DNA of 64,000 bases from Billgrantia aerodenitrificans (GTDB taxonomy: Bacteria; Pseudomonadota; Gammaproteobacteria; Pseudomonadales; Halomonadaceae). How positions within the stretch are numbered: the first letter of the stretch is position 1; every line of letters starts with the position of its first letter. Position numbers and translations under genes: made by a program. The notes under the pieces were generated by a model. It saw nothing but the letters and a program-made list of their open reading frames with translations, ran no database searches and was not told the DNA's origin. Below are positions 27,557-36,505 of the stretch, in pieces. Where the stretch lies: the NCBI RefSeq assembly GCF_021404405.1, contig NZ_JABFTV010000009.1, forward strand, positions 62,001-126,000, in the 5' to 3' direction.

Positions 27557-28837
27557 TTAGCGCAGGTTGATGGCGGTTTGCAGGAGCTCGTCCTGGGTCT
27601 TGATGGTCTGCGAGTTGGCTTGATAGGCCCGCTGCGCCACGATCATGTTGACCAGCTCACGGGCCATGTCGACGTTGGAAGTCTCCACCGCACCGGAAAC
27701 GATGCTGCCCAGAAGGCCGCTTCCAGGAGCGCCAACCAGCTCCTGGCCGGATTCGTTGGAAGCGCGCCATACGTTGTCACCAGCCGGCACCAGACCCTCG
27801 GGGTTACGGAAGCTGACCAAGGCAATCTGGCCGGCGGGGCGCGACTGCTCGTTTGAGTAGTTGCGCATGACGGTACCGTCCTCCTGGATGGTGATACCGA
27901 CGAAGCTGCCCGAGGTATAGCCGTCCTGAACCAGCTGACTGCTAGTCGAGGTGTTACCGAACTGAGTGGTACCTGCCAAGTTGAACTGGAAATCAAGGGG
28001 GACCGGAGCGCCACCGAGAGGGGTCGTGTCGTCGCTTGCGAACTCCAGCCTCAGGGCATTGGTGGCAATTGCATCGCCGTTGTTGTCAAATATCTGGCTA
28101 ATGGTGCCATTCGCGTTGAAGTTAATGCTGAAGTCATTGGCTTCGTCGTAATAGCCATCCATCGCTACTTTGGCATTCCACGAGTTGGCTCCCACCTTCT
28201 CGTAGTAGACAGTGATGTTACGCGGATTACCGAGCGAGTCGTAAATGGTGAAGTTGTTAGAGTAGTGATAGTTGAGCTCTTGGCGATTAGCAGGATTGTC
28301 CGGATCACTCATGTCAGTGATCACTTCCACCTGACTCGCATCCTCTCCAGCCACCTTTCGGGCATCGAGATTGAGAATTGATGACACGCTGCTGGTCGCT
28401 CTTGCCGCCATTTCATCGGCTGCCACGTTCAAGGGCACCGGTTGGCCACCTACCTGCACTTGTCCTTGGGCATTCAGGCCATAACCCATGATTTGGTAAC
28501 CCTGGGCATTGATCAGATCACCATTGGACCTCATGGTGAGCTGGCCGTTACGCGAGTAGACAACCTCGCCGCTGGCATCCATATAGCGGAAGAATCCTTC
28601 GCCAGCTATTGCCAGATCAAGGCCACGGTTGGTGGACTCGATGTTGCCTTCGCCAAAGTTCTGCAACACCGACGACACCCTGGTGCCCAAACCCACTTTG
28701 GAGTTGGCAAAGACATCGGAGAATTGGACGCTAGAGCCCTTGAAGCCCACGGTCTGAGAGTTGGCAATGTTGTTGCCGATAGTACCCAACCTTTGGGACT
28801 GGGCGTTCAAACCACTCAGTGCTTGTGAAAAACTCAT
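27557..28837 (-). CDS. flgE: Flagellar hook protein FlgE
   Basis: A 426-residue hook subunit. The N-terminus M-S-F-S-Q-A-L-S-G-L-N-A-Q-S-Q-R-L and the C-terminus E-L-V-N-M-I-V-A-Q-R-A-Y-Q-A-N are typical. The variable central domain (about 150-350) forms the outer hook surface. GAGGAACG lies 5 bp before the ATG. The gene is separated from flgD by an unusually long 220-bp gap holding an inverted repeat. Confidence 0.96.
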   Translation of the reverse strand: MSFSQALSGLNAQSQRLGTIGNNIANSQTVGFKGSSVQFSDVFANSKVGLGTRVSSVLQNFGEGNIESTNRGLDLAIAGEGFFRYMDASGEVVYSRNGQLTMRSNGDLINAQGYQIMGYGLNAQGQVQVGGQPVPLNVAADEMAARATSSVSSILNLDARKVAGEDASQVEVITDMSDPDNPANRQELNYHYSNNFTIYDSLGNPRNITVYYEKVGANSWNAKVAMDGYYDEANDFSINFNANGTISQIFDNNGDAIATNALRLEFASDDTTPLGGAPVPLDFQFNLAGTTQFGNTSTSSQLVQDGYTSGSFVGITIQEDGTVMRNYSNEQSRPAGQIALVSFRNPEGLVPAGDNVWRASNESGQELVGAPGSGLLGSIVSGAVETSNVDMARELVNMIVAQRAYQANSQTIKTQDELLQTAINLR

Positions 28838-28891
28838 GTTTCGTTCCTCTGCTTACCGGCTGAATGTGCCGCTATGCGCGGTTCTATTAGT

Positions 28892-29034
28892 AAGCACTGC
28901 ACGAATGCCTGCGCGAGCGAATCGCTGCGTTGCGCGGTGCTCGGAATCCTCACATATACCCCATATGCTCCGGTTCCTGTGCTCCGTGCGCCTTGCGCTA
29001 CATCCCGCTCGGCTATTCGTTCAGCACTTCCTTT
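28892..29034. repeat. Long imperfect inverted repeat between flgD and flgE
   Basis: The flgD-flgE gap is 220 bp, while most other flg gaps are under 60 bp. It contains a roughly 140-bp imperfect inverted repeat centred near 28960 on CATAT. GCGTTGCGCGGTGCTCGG on the left mirrors CTCCGTGCGCCTTGC on the right, and the outer arms GTAAGCACTGCACGAAT and TATTCGTTCAGCACTT also match in part. No protein is encoded. It looks like a decayed dispersed repeat or a large mRNA hairpin. Confidence 0.55.
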
Positions 29035-29057
29035 ATGCTGTGTTATTGAATAATGAT

Positions 29058-29750
29058 TCAAAGAATCTGCTTGATCTGATCGAGCCCGACCTGGCCATAG
29101 ATGGCGCCCAGGTCGAGCTTCACACCACCGTTCTTGTCCGGCGGCGTCACACCGCCGACCACGGCGTAGTTAAGGGTGCTGGCGTTGACCGCCTTGCCGT
29201 CGCTGGTGGCTTCGACGCGCACTCTGTAAGAACCCGAGGCGGCTGCCTCGCCCTCACTGGTACGGCCGTCCCAGGTGAACGACTCGACCCCCGCCTTGAC
29301 CGGCCCGATATCGTAGCGGTTGGTCACTTGGCCACTGGCACTGGTGATCACCACACTCACGTTGTCAGCCGACTGGGGCAGCTCGATGCCGAACGGGGTG
29401 GTGTGCAGCTCACCCTCCTCGCCATGCTCTAGCAACAGACGATCGCCCGGCACCAGCACGCCCTGGCCGATCAGCGCAGTAGCCTGCAGCATCTGGCCGG
29501 CGTTCATCTGCTCGGTGATGCCCTTCAAGGTCTTGTTGAGATCCTCGATGCCGCTGACCGTGTTGATCTGGGCCAGCTGTGTGGTCATCTCATGGTTGTC
29601 CATGGGATTGAGCGGATCCTGGTGCTGCATCTGGGCGATCAGCAGGGTCATGAAGTTGTTGCGCAGCTCGGCCGACTGGCTGGCGTCGCGAGAGGAGGGC
29701 CCACCCTGATTCAAGCGCGAGACGACGTTGGCATCGATAGTGTTGGACAT
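29058..29750 (-). CDS. flgD: Flagellar hook assembly scaffold FlgD
   Basis: A 230-residue hook cap protein. The N-terminal region has the FlgD hallmark F-M-T-L-L-I-A-Q-M-Q-H-Q-D-P-L-N-P-M-D. A FlgD Ig-like/Tudor C-terminal part follows, with F-T-W-D-G-R-T and G-S-Y-R-V-R-V. The start lies 5 bp past the flgC stop. Confidence 0.96.
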   Translation of the reverse strand: MSNTIDANVVSRLNQGGPSSRDASQSAELRNNFMTLLIAQMQHQDPLNPMDNHEMTTQLAQINTVSGIEDLNKTLKGITEQMNAGQMLQATALIGQGVLVPGDRLLLEHGEEGELHTTPFGIELPQSADNVSVVITSASGQVTNRYDIGPVKAGVESFTWDGRTSEGEAAASGSYRVRVEATSDGKAVNASTLNYAVVGGVTPPDKNGGVKLDLGAIYGQVGLDQIKQIL

Positions 29751-29755
29751 GTCGA

Positions 29756-30160
29756 TCAGCCCTCACCCAGAGTCAGTGTCTTGAGCATCATCTGCTTGCT
29801 CGTGTTCATCACTTCCACATTGGCCTGGTAGGAGCGCGAGGCCGAAATCATGTTGACCATTTCATGGACCGGCTCGACGTTGGGCATCGTCACGTAGCCC
29901 TCTTCGTTGGCCAGCGGATGCTCGGGACGATACTCCATACGCATGGGCGAAGGGTCCTCGACCACCTCACGCACGCCCACACCGCCGATGCCGTGCCCCC
30001 CCAGGCGCGACTCGAACAGCACCTGCTTGGCACGATAGGCCTGACCGTCGGGGCCGGCCACGCTGTCGGCATTGGCCAGGTTACTGGCGGTGACGTTCAT
30101 GCGCTGGGACTGGGCGCTCATGGCCGAGCCGGCGATATCGAACACGGAAAACATCGACAT
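29756..30160 (-). CDS. flgC: Flagellar proximal rod protein FlgC
   Basis: A 134-residue rod protein of family-standard length. It has the N-terminal [17 protein letters not shown] and A-S-N-L-A-N-A, and the C-terminal [17 protein letters not shown]. It is followed closely by flgD. Confidence 0.96.
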   Translation of the reverse strand: MSMFSVFDIAGSAMSAQSQRMNVTASNLANADSVAGPDGQAYRAKQVLFESRLGGHGIGGVGVREVVEDPSPMRMEYRPEHPLANEEGYVTMPNVEPVHEMVNMISASRSYQANVEVMNTSKQMMLKTLTLGEG

Positions 30161-30191
30161 GGTAAGATCTCTCTTCCTTTGATCCGGCCTG

Positions 30192-30605
30192 TTATTCCGG
30201 CTGCATGGCGTTCTTCAGCCCCTGGATCCGGCTGTTCATGATGGTCAGTGCTGCCTGGTAGCGCACCGCGTTGTCGGCGAACTGGGTACGTTCGCGATCC
30301 ATGTCCACGGTGTTGCCGTCCAGACTGGGCTGGTCGGGTATGCGGTAGAGCAGCTCCTGCCTGGACGCCGACATGCCCTGCCCCGCCAGATGGCGCTCGG
30401 AGGTACGCGCCAGCGAGAGTCCACCGCTGGACGTACGCCCCTGCTCGACCGCCTTCTTGAGTTCGCTGGCGAAGTCGAAGTCGCGGGCCTTGTAGTTGGG
30501 TGTATCGGCGTTGGCGATGTTGCTCGCCAGCACCTGGTGGCGCTGCTGGCGTAGCCCCAGCGCCTGCTGGTGGTAATTAAAGGCGGCCTCGAGCTGATCG
30601 ATCAT
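30192..30605 (-). CDS. flgB: Flagellar proximal rod protein FlgB
   Basis: A 137-residue rod protein and first gene of the flgB-L series. It has [19 protein letters not shown] and the final [13 protein letters not shown]. The 183-bp gap to the divergent flgA must hold both class-II promoters. I could not identify a convincing sigma-54, FlhDC or sigma-28 site there. Confidence 0.95.
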   Translation of the reverse strand: MIDQLEAAFNYHQQALGLRQQRHQVLASNIANADTPNYKARDFDFASELKKAVEQGRTSSGGLSLARTSERHLAGQGMSASRQELLYRIPDQPSLDGNTVDMDRERTQFADNAVRYQAALTIMNSRIQGLKNAMQPE

Positions 30606-30788
30606 GCCGGCGCTCCCCGTGCGAAATCCTGATTGAAGACATACGGAACTTCTTGAGGTTGAAGAGTAACGACGCGCTTGTCACATCAATGGCAGAAACA
30701 GGCCCCTTTTCCTCGCTCATTTCCGCTGTTTCAGCCCATCGGGGCCAGCTAGAATCCTGCCATTACCCATGCTGGATGGCCCCGCCTC

Positions 30789-31478
30789 ATGCGCCTTACC
30801 CGCTTAGTCCTGCTGCTACCGACACTGCTGGCCGGCCTGCTGTCGCTGCCGGCCGCTTCGGCCGACGACGGCGAACTGCTGCAAGCCGTGCACGGCTTTC
30901 TCCATGAGCAGGCCAGCGCGCTGGGCGATGAACTCATCATCGAGCTACGCCCTCCTTCCGCACGGCTACCCACCTGCGAATCGCCCGCCCCCTTCCTGAC
31001 ACGCCCCGGCGAAGTGCCGCTGGGCCGCATTTCCGTCGGCGTACGCTGCGGCGACGATGGCCGCCAGGTGCGCTACCTGCAGGCCGAAGTCGGCGTGATC
31101 GGCGAATACCCCGTGCTCGACACCCCCCTCGCTGCCGGAGAGACGGTGCGGCGTGAGCATCTGGTCATGCAGTCGGGGAATCTGGCCGAACTACCGAACC
31201 GCACCCTGCTCGAGATCGACCGGATCGTCGGGCAAGTGGCAACGCGGGCGCTCAGCCCAAGGCAGCCGCTGCTGGAGCATCAGTTCCGCAGCCTGCCGCT
31301 GGTGGAGAGAAATCAGCGGGTGGTGGTCGAGGCCCGGGGAAGCGGGTTTCGCATCGCCCGCGAGGGGCAAGCACTGGAGCCTGGCGCGCTTGGCGATCGT
31401 ATTCGGGTTCGTTTCGACAGCCGCGAGATCATGACTGCCGAGGTGGTCGGAGAAGGCACCCTTGTCGTAGACTTCTGA
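30789..31478 (+). CDS. flgA: P-ring assembly chaperone FlgA
   Basis: A 229-residue periplasmic chaperone for FlgI. It has a signal peptide (about 1-25, ending A-S-A) followed by a SAF domain region with A-G-E-T-V-R-R-E-H-L-V. The C-terminal G-D-R-I-R-V-R-F-D-S-R-E-I and V-V-G-E-G-T-L-V-V family ending is present. It diverges from flgB, the standard arrangement. Confidence 0.94.
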   Translation: MRLTRLVLLLPTLLAGLLSLPAASADDGELLQAVHGFLHEQASALGDELIIELRPPSARLPTCESPAPFLTRPGEVPLGRISVGVRCGDDGRQVRYLQAEVGVIGEYPVLDTPLAAGETVRREHLVMQSGNLAELPNRTLLEIDRIVGQVATRALSPRQPLLEHQFRSLPLVERNQRVVVEARGSGFRIAREGQALEPGALGDRIRVRFDSREIMTAEVVGEGTLVVDF

Positions 31479-31555
31479 CATGGGCCGTCGCACCTCGAGC
31501 TCCCGAACGGGTATGGGCAGCTTCGCCCGGGAAACGCGTGCCGAAAAATTAGGCC

Positions 31556-31582
31556 TAAAGTTATCCCTCGCCCTGCCGATAG
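31556..31582 (+). promoter_or_regulatory. Sigma-28 (FliA) promoter of flgMN
   Basis: TAAAGTTA (31556-31563), an 11-bp spacer, then GCCGATAG (31575-31582). It lies 33 bp before the flgM start. FliA-driven flgM is the known feedback arrangement in enterobacteria. Confidence 0.88.
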
Positions 31583-31615
31583 CAGGTAAAAGCATTCGGT
31601 CATGAGGCCATTAAC

Positions 31616-31897
31616 GTGAAGATCAACAACCAGAACCCCCTGACTCGCCCGACCCAGACACAACCGCGCGAGGAAGCTCAACCGGTCAAGGGCGCCACCC
31701 CCTCGGGGCAGCAGGACCCCGGTCCTTCGGCTGCCACGCATCTGAGTCAGAAGGCTACCGATGCCTCCCGCGATATCGACAAGGCGCGTGTCGAGGAAAT
31801 TCGCGAAGCCATCCGCGAGGGTCGTCTGGAGATCCGTGCCGAGCGCATAGCCGATTCGCTGATCGAATCCTTGTCTGCCGAGAGTCGCAAGGCATGA
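31616..31897 (+). CDS. flgM: Anti-sigma-28 factor FlgM
   Basis: A 93-residue anti-sigma factor that holds FliA until it is exported through the finished hook. The N-terminal half is disordered (Pro/Gln/Thr). The C-terminal half carries the FliA-binding helices, D-K-A-R-V-E-E-I-R-E-A-I-R-E-G and I-A-D-S-L-I-E. It starts with GTG at 31616, with GAGG 8 bp upstream. It overlaps flgN by ATGA. Confidence 0.94.
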   Translation: MKINNQNPLTRPTQTQPREEAQPVKGATPSGQQDPGPSAATHLSQKATDASRDIDKARVEEIREAIREGRLEIRAERIADSLIESLSAESRKA

Positions 31898-32343
31898 GTC
31901 TGGCCAAGCTTCTGATGGAACAGCAGCAGCGTCTGAGCGAGTTCACCGAACTGCTCATGCGCGAACGAGCACTGCTGGCCAGCGCCAGTATCGAAAGCGA
32001 GACCCTCGCCGAAGTTGCCCAGCGCAAGCAAGCGCTGCTGGCCCGCCTGGAAGCGAGCGAAAAGCTACGCCAAGGCGTTCAGCACCGTCTGGGCTATGCC
32101 GATGGTGCCGCGGGCGCCCATCAGGCAGCGCTGGATGCAGGCTGCGAAGAGGCCTGGATGCAGACGCTGGAAATGACCCGCGAAGCTCAGCGCCTCAATA
32201 CGCTGAACGGCGAGCTCGTTGCCTTGCGCATGGAGCAGAACACACGCCTGCTCGACTTCATTCATCAGGCCGCAGAGAAGACCGTGTACCGCGCCAGCGG
32301 TCGTGTCGCGGCACAGGCAGGGCGCATCAACGCCTCGGTCTGA
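31894..32343 (+). CDS. flgN: Flagellar export chaperone FlgN
   Basis: A 149-residue helical protein. FlgN escorts FlgK and FlgL to the export gate. The family is poorly conserved in sequence. The call rests on coiled-coil character, length and coupling to flgM by a 4-bp overlap. No terminator is evident in the 138-bp convergent gap that follows. Confidence 0.9.
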   Translation: MSLAKLLMEQQQRLSEFTELLMRERALLASASIESETLAEVAQRKQALLARLEASEKLRQGVQHRLGYADGAAGAHQAALDAGCEEAWMQTLEMTREAQRLNTLNGELVALRMEQNTRLLDFIHQAAEKTVYRASGRVAAQAGRINASV

Positions 32344-32481
32344 TACGCCAGTAGCGGCGACCTTTTCGTCTTCGCAATTTACTTGCCCTTAGCTCCCGTC
32401 CGCCCGTGAAACCGTCCATATGTTGCATACGGGCGTCATGCCTGCACATCACCACTAGCCTCCCCATCACTACAGGCCACT

Positions 32482-34491
32482 TCACCACAGGCTATCGATC
32501 AGATCGTCGTCCGAGGCGGTGACTACCACGGAGTTGCGACCGTCGGCCTTGGCCTGGTAGCTGGCCTGATCGGCTCGCGCGAATACGGACTCGATAGAGT
32601 CATCGCCCTCCCGAAGTGACGTGACCCCCATACTCAACGTGATGCTGTAGGTCTTGCCGGCGTTGCTAACGGTGACCTCGGAAACGGCGCGCCGCAGCGA
32701 CTCGGCGATTTCTCCCGCCTGCTTGAGCGTGCAGCTGGGTAACAGCACGGCAAACTCATCCCCACCCTGGCGGGCGACATGGTCGCTGCGCCGCACCTCC
32801 CACGCCACCACTTGAGCGACGCGCCGCAGCATCTCGTCACCCAGGGCGTGACCGCCTTCGTCATTGATCGGCTTGAAGTGGTCGAGATCGAACAGGATCA
32901 GCACGGAGGGGGTGCCAGTCTTGGAGTACTCGGCCAGCGCCTCTTCCAGACGCCGTTCGAACCCGCGCCGATTGAGCAGCCCCGTCAGCGGATCGTGCTC
33001 AGCCTCCCAGCGTTGCAGCGCCTCCTGCTGCCGCCGTTCGGTAATGTCCTTGGCCATGCCCACGAAGCCCAGCGGCTGATCATTGCCCAGCACCTGGCTG
33101 GCGTGAACCTCGACCCACAGCGTCACGCCGTCGGGGTGCAGGAAGCGCAGCTGGCGTACGAAGTCGCTGCCGGTGGTCAAGGTGTAGCGCCACATGTCCT
33201 CGGTGCCACGACGGTCATCGGGGTGGATTCGCTCCCACCAGTCGCGAGCTTCATGCGTCTCTTCGAGGCCAAGCAGCTCGAGCAGCGCCGGGTTCAGATA
33301 ATTGAGACGCCCTTCCAGGTCCGCCACGAACATGCCGATGGGCGTCGAGCCGAGTACGGCATCGAGAAAAGCCTGACGATCGCGCAGATGCTCCAGGGCT
33401 GCAAGCCGCTCATGCTCCAGACGGTTGAAGCTGCCGGCCACTTGGCGCAGCTCGTGCATGCTGGTCGAGAGCTCGAGATAGCGCCGCTCTCCCGCGCCGA
33501 CCTGCGCAATCTGCCGCTCCAGACGATGCAGGGGCCTTAGCAGCCGCCTAACCAACCAGCGCATGGTAATCAGCATCAAGATGGCCAGAACCAGCCAGGC
33601 CCACCACAAGCGTGCCAGAAAGTCGCCCAGCGGCTCTTGAACCTGGGCTTGAGGAATGGCTACCTTGACGATCCAGTTTGCCGGCCAAATCTGGCGATAG
33701 GCCATCAGCATCGCAATGCCCTCCCCGCTCGACCCAATGGCTTCCCCCTGCCAGCCATCCAGCGCCTTCTGCAAAGTGTCGGTGTCGCTCGCCAATGACC
33801 GACCAGACGCCGATGCCCGGACGCGACGGGGATGAAAAAGCGCTTCACCGGCGGCAGTGAAGACCGATACATAGCCGGCATCGCCCAGCCGAATCTCCTC
33901 GAGGCGGCGAAAAAGACCACCATGGGTGAGGTTGATCATCCCCCCTACCACGCCATTGAAGGCGCCTTGTTCGTCGAAGCGAGGTACCAGCATCAACACC
34001 AGAGAGTCACCGCTGGCCCGGCCGGTGAACGGCTGACTCACATAGGGCCAGGGCGAATGGCGCAGCATGCGGAAATACTCCGTCGTTGCGGTTTCCAGCC
34101 CTGAGCGACCCGGCACGATGGGCCAATCGGCCACGACACGCCCATCGGCATCGGCGACCATCAGCCCCTCGAACCATTCCAGCAATACCTGGGCGTTCTC
34201 CAGCCGTGCCGGCACCTCGTTTGCCGCTACATTACGCAACCCCTGCTCGAGCCGCTCCAAGGCACGCAGCCTGCGCTCGACCTCCTCGGAGAGATCGTTG
34301 GCAATCAGCTGCGATTCGTAACGCAGATGCGCCAGATTGGCATCGTCGACGAGCCCCTTGCCGAACTGCCAGGCCAGCAGCAGAACCAGACCAACGATGA
34401 CCAACCAGGTCATGGCCAGGCCCGCCAGCAGACGCCCCTGTAGCGAGCAGATCGAGCGAGCCAGAACCCCGATACGCGCCGGTACGTGCAA
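32482..34491 (-). CDS. Membrane dCache-HAMP-PAS-GGDEF diguanylate cyclase
   Basis: About 669 residues. In numbering from a possible upstream TTG at 34509, a membrane helix (about 28-50) precedes a periplasmic double-Cache-like sensor (55-295). A second helix (300-320), a HAMP-like segment (320-370), a PAS domain (about 375-490) and GGDEF (about 500-660) follow. The active site G-G-D-E-F (582-586) and the R-R-S-D inhibitory site five residues before it are intact, so c-di-GMP synthesis is likely. The TTG start at 34491 is chosen because GAGGA lies 7 bp upstream; 34509 has no ribosome site. A sigma-28 promoter upstream ties it to the flagellar regulon, and it diverges from a degenerate GGDEF-EAL gene. 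Confidence 0.9.
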   Translation of the reverse strand: MHVPARIGVLARSICSLQGRLLAGLAMTWLVIVGLVLLLAWQFGKGLVDDANLAHLRYESQLIANDLSEEVERRLRALERLEQGLRNVAANEVPARLENAQVLLEWFEGLMVADADGRVVADWPIVPGRSGLETATTEYFRMLRHSPWPYVSQPFTGRASGDSLVLMLVPRFDEQGAFNGVVGGMINLTHGGLFRRLEEIRLGDAGYVSVFTAAGEALFHPRRVRASASGRSLASDTDTLQKALDGWQGEAIGSSGEGIAMLMAYRQIWPANWIVKVAIPQAQVQEPLGDFLARLWWAWLVLAILMLITMRWLVRRLLRPLHRLERQIAQVGAGERRYLELSTSMHELRQVAGSFNRLEHERLAALEHLRDRQAFLDAVLGSTPIGMFVADLEGRLNYLNPALLELLGLEETHEARDWWERIHPDDRRGTEDMWRYTLTTGSDFVRQLRFLHPDGVTLWVEVHASQVLGNDQPLGFVGMAKDITERRQQEALQRWEAEHDPLTGLLNRRGFERRLEEALAEYSKTGTPSVLILFDLDHFKPINDEGGHALGDEMLRRVAQVVAWEVRRSDHVARQGGDEFAVLLPSCTLKQAGEIAESLRRAVSEVTVSNAGKTYSITLSMGVTSLREGDDSIESVFARADQASYQAKADGRNSVVVTASDDDLIDSLW

Positions 34492-34599
34492 GTATATGTC
34501 CTCAGTCAAGGTGGATGGCGCCTGCCGTGCCGATCAGACAGGTTGTGCCGCCTTCCCCTGGCAGCCCCGCGTATTGGGAAGCAGATTTCTATTTCTCTC

Positions 34600-34626
34600 T
34601 TATCGGCACATCCAAAGCGAACTTGA
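34600..34626 (-). promoter_or_regulatory. Sigma-28 (FliA) promoter of the membrane diguanylate cyclase
   Basis: Minus strand: TCAAGTTC (34619-34626, 6 of 8 to consensus), an 11-bp spacer, then a perfect -10 TTATCGGC on the plus strand, which reads GCCGATAA (34600-34607). It lies about 110 bp before the chosen start. Confidence 0.75.
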
Positions 34627-34695
34627 GCCTTGAGGGAAGATCGAACAATGTTACCCAATGACGTATTTTCCCTCTCAACGGAAGGCCTCACGCCC

Positions 34696-34722
34696 TCAAG
34701 TTCAGTCCCATGAGGACGATAT
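34696..34722 (+). promoter_or_regulatory. Sigma-28-like promoter of the degenerate GGDEF-EAL gene
   Basis: TCAAGTTC (34696-34703), an 11-bp spacer, then GACGATAT (34715-34722). Both halves match 6 of 8 consensus bases, and the -35 is identical to that of the divergent site at 34600-34626. It lies 37 bp upstream of the start codon. It is weaker than the other sites; spacing and symmetry support it. Confidence 0.6.
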
Positions 34723-34759
34723 AACTCCAAAGCAGGAACACATTGGTGACAACACATAA

Positions 34760-36505
34760 ATGAACCATCACGGTAACCGCCCACCGGGCAAACAGGCCAA
34801 GCCCTTAGCCCAGCACCCCGCCCGGCTGGTGAAGGATGCCTTCGAGCAGAGCCAGACCGGCATGGTCATCACCGATGCCGACGGGCGCATCACGATGGTC
34901 AACGACGCCTTCTGCCGTATCGCCGGCAGCGACAGAGCAGAGACGACCGGCTGGCCGATCGAGCATTTTTTCGTTTCCCTGCGCCCATTTTCGCGCCTCC
35001 CCACCTCGGGAGACAGCGCCCAGGCCACGGCACTCTCCTGGCAACAGGAAGTACTGTGCCGTCAGAGCGACGGCGAGTCGGTACCGGTTCTGATGCTGGT
35101 CGACACTCTGCTCGACGAACGAAGCAACCCGCGCGGCCGCCTCTACTCTTTCGTGCGCTTCACCACCCCGAGTGGCGAGCTGCTGGACGACCACCACTGG
35201 ATACACATCGACCCGATGACCGGTCTGCCCAACTGGCTGCTGCTACGGGATCGCCTCGACCACGCCCTGGCCCAGGCAGAGCGTGTCGACACTACGCTCG
35301 CCCTGCTGTTCATCGATATCGACCGCTTCAAGGCGATCAATGATGCGGTGGGGCATATCGAAGGGGACCGCATACTGGGCGAGATCGCCCGACGGCTGCA
35401 GCAAGAGGTACGCAGCAAGGACACCCTAGCCCGACTCGGCAGCGACCAATTCGTGGTGCTACTGGAGAAGGACGGTACCGCCGAGGCAGCCCAGGTCGTG
35501 GCGGAGCGTCTGCAGGAGGCCCTGGAGCCACCTTTCACCAGCGAGGATCGATACCTGCTGCTGACCTCTTCGATCGGTGTAGCGCTGTACCCTGGCGATG
35601 CAGAGGATGTCGAGACACTGATCCAGGCTGCGCGCAGCGCCATGTTCATGGCTCGCAAGAAGGGACCTGGGCGACTGGCCTTCGTCGACCACCGCCTGAC
35701 CTCACGCCTGAAAGAGAAGTACCGGCTCGAGAGTCAGTTGAGCGAAGCCATCCACCTGCCGGGCCGGCATTTCGCGCTGCACTACCAGCCGGAGTTCGAT
35801 CGCAACTCGCTGCGTTGTACCGGCCTGGAAGCCATGCTGCACTGGAAGCATCCCGAACGCTGGCAACAATCACCAAACCATTACCTCGACGTGATTGCAC
35901 GGCTGGGGCTCGGCGTTCGCCTCAACCGCTGGATGATCCAGGCGGTCATCGCCGACCATCGCCAGTGGAGCGACGGTGCCTCGCCCCTGGCCCAACTGCC
36001 GATCTCTCTGCACCTGTGCGAGGCACACCTGGCGCAAGACACCTTCGATAGTCGTCCCCTGGACCATTTCCTGAGGCATCTGGGCACGACGTCATTCGAT
36101 TGGTTGACCCTCAAGGTGCCCGCCCAGGGACTGGGCAACGACCTGGACATGGCCGCCCACATGCTCAAGCGGCTCGAACAGCTCGGCATTCGCCTTGCCG
36201 TCGAGGAGCTCGGTAGCACCCCGGTGGATATTGCCTGGCTGTCGCGGTTGCCCTTTCACAAAGCGACCGTCGACGCACGGCTGGCACGCGCGCATCGCGA
36301 TGGAAGACGCTTGGTCGAGGCATCATGCCGCATGCTCAACTCCCTCGGCATCGAGCCTGTGATCGTCGGCGTCGATGACGAAACGGTAGCGACCGACATG
36401 GAAGCCACCTCCGCTCGCCTGGTCCAGGGCGACCTGTACTGCCCCGCCATGAGCGCCAAAGCGTTGTCAGCATGGCTCACCGAACACCAGCCTCCCGAGG
36501 AGTGA
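34760..36505 (+). CDS. Catalytically degenerate PAS-GGDEF-EAL protein
   Basis: A 581-residue soluble protein: PAS (about 25-140), GGDEF-like (about 150-310) and EAL-like (about 325-575). The cyclase motif is G-S-D-Q-F (227-231) instead of GGDEF, although the R-S-K-D inhibitory site is kept. In the EAL domain the motif is E-A-M (357-359), and the metal-ligand Asn of N-L-S is His. D-D-F-G-T-G reads E-E-L-G-S-T (482-487). The L-K-I-D lysine is not where expected, and E-G-V-E is V-G-V-D. Neither c-di-GMP synthesis nor breakdown is likely. By analogy with FimX and LapD it may be a c-di-GMP reader or scaffold; this is inference. It diverges from an active cyclase, both with sigma-28-type promoters. 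Confidence 0.88.
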   Translation: MNHHGNRPPGKQAKPLAQHPARLVKDAFEQSQTGMVITDADGRITMVNDAFCRIAGSDRAETTGWPIEHFFVSLRPFSRLPTSGDSAQATALSWQQEVLCRQSDGESVPVLMLVDTLLDERSNPRGRLYSFVRFTTPSGELLDDHHWIHIDPMTGLPNWLLLRDRLDHALAQAERVDTTLALLFIDIDRFKAINDAVGHIEGDRILGEIARRLQQEVRSKDTLARLGSDQFVVLLEKDGTAEAAQVVAERLQEALEPPFTSEDRYLLLTSSIGVALYPGDAEDVETLIQAARSAMFMARKKGPGRLAFVDHRLTSRLKEKYRLESQLSEAIHLPGRHFALHYQPEFDRNSLRCTGLEAMLHWKHPERWQQSPNHYLDVIARLGLGVRLNRWMIQAVIADHRQWSDGASPLAQLPISLHLCEAHLAQDTFDSRPLDHFLRHLGTTSFDWLTLKVPAQGLGNDLDMAAHMLKRLEQLGIRLAVEELGSTPVDIAWLSRLPFHKATVDARLARAHRDGRRLVEASCRMLNSLGIEPVIVGVDDETVATDMEATSARLVQGDLYCPAMSAKALSAWLTEHQPPEE

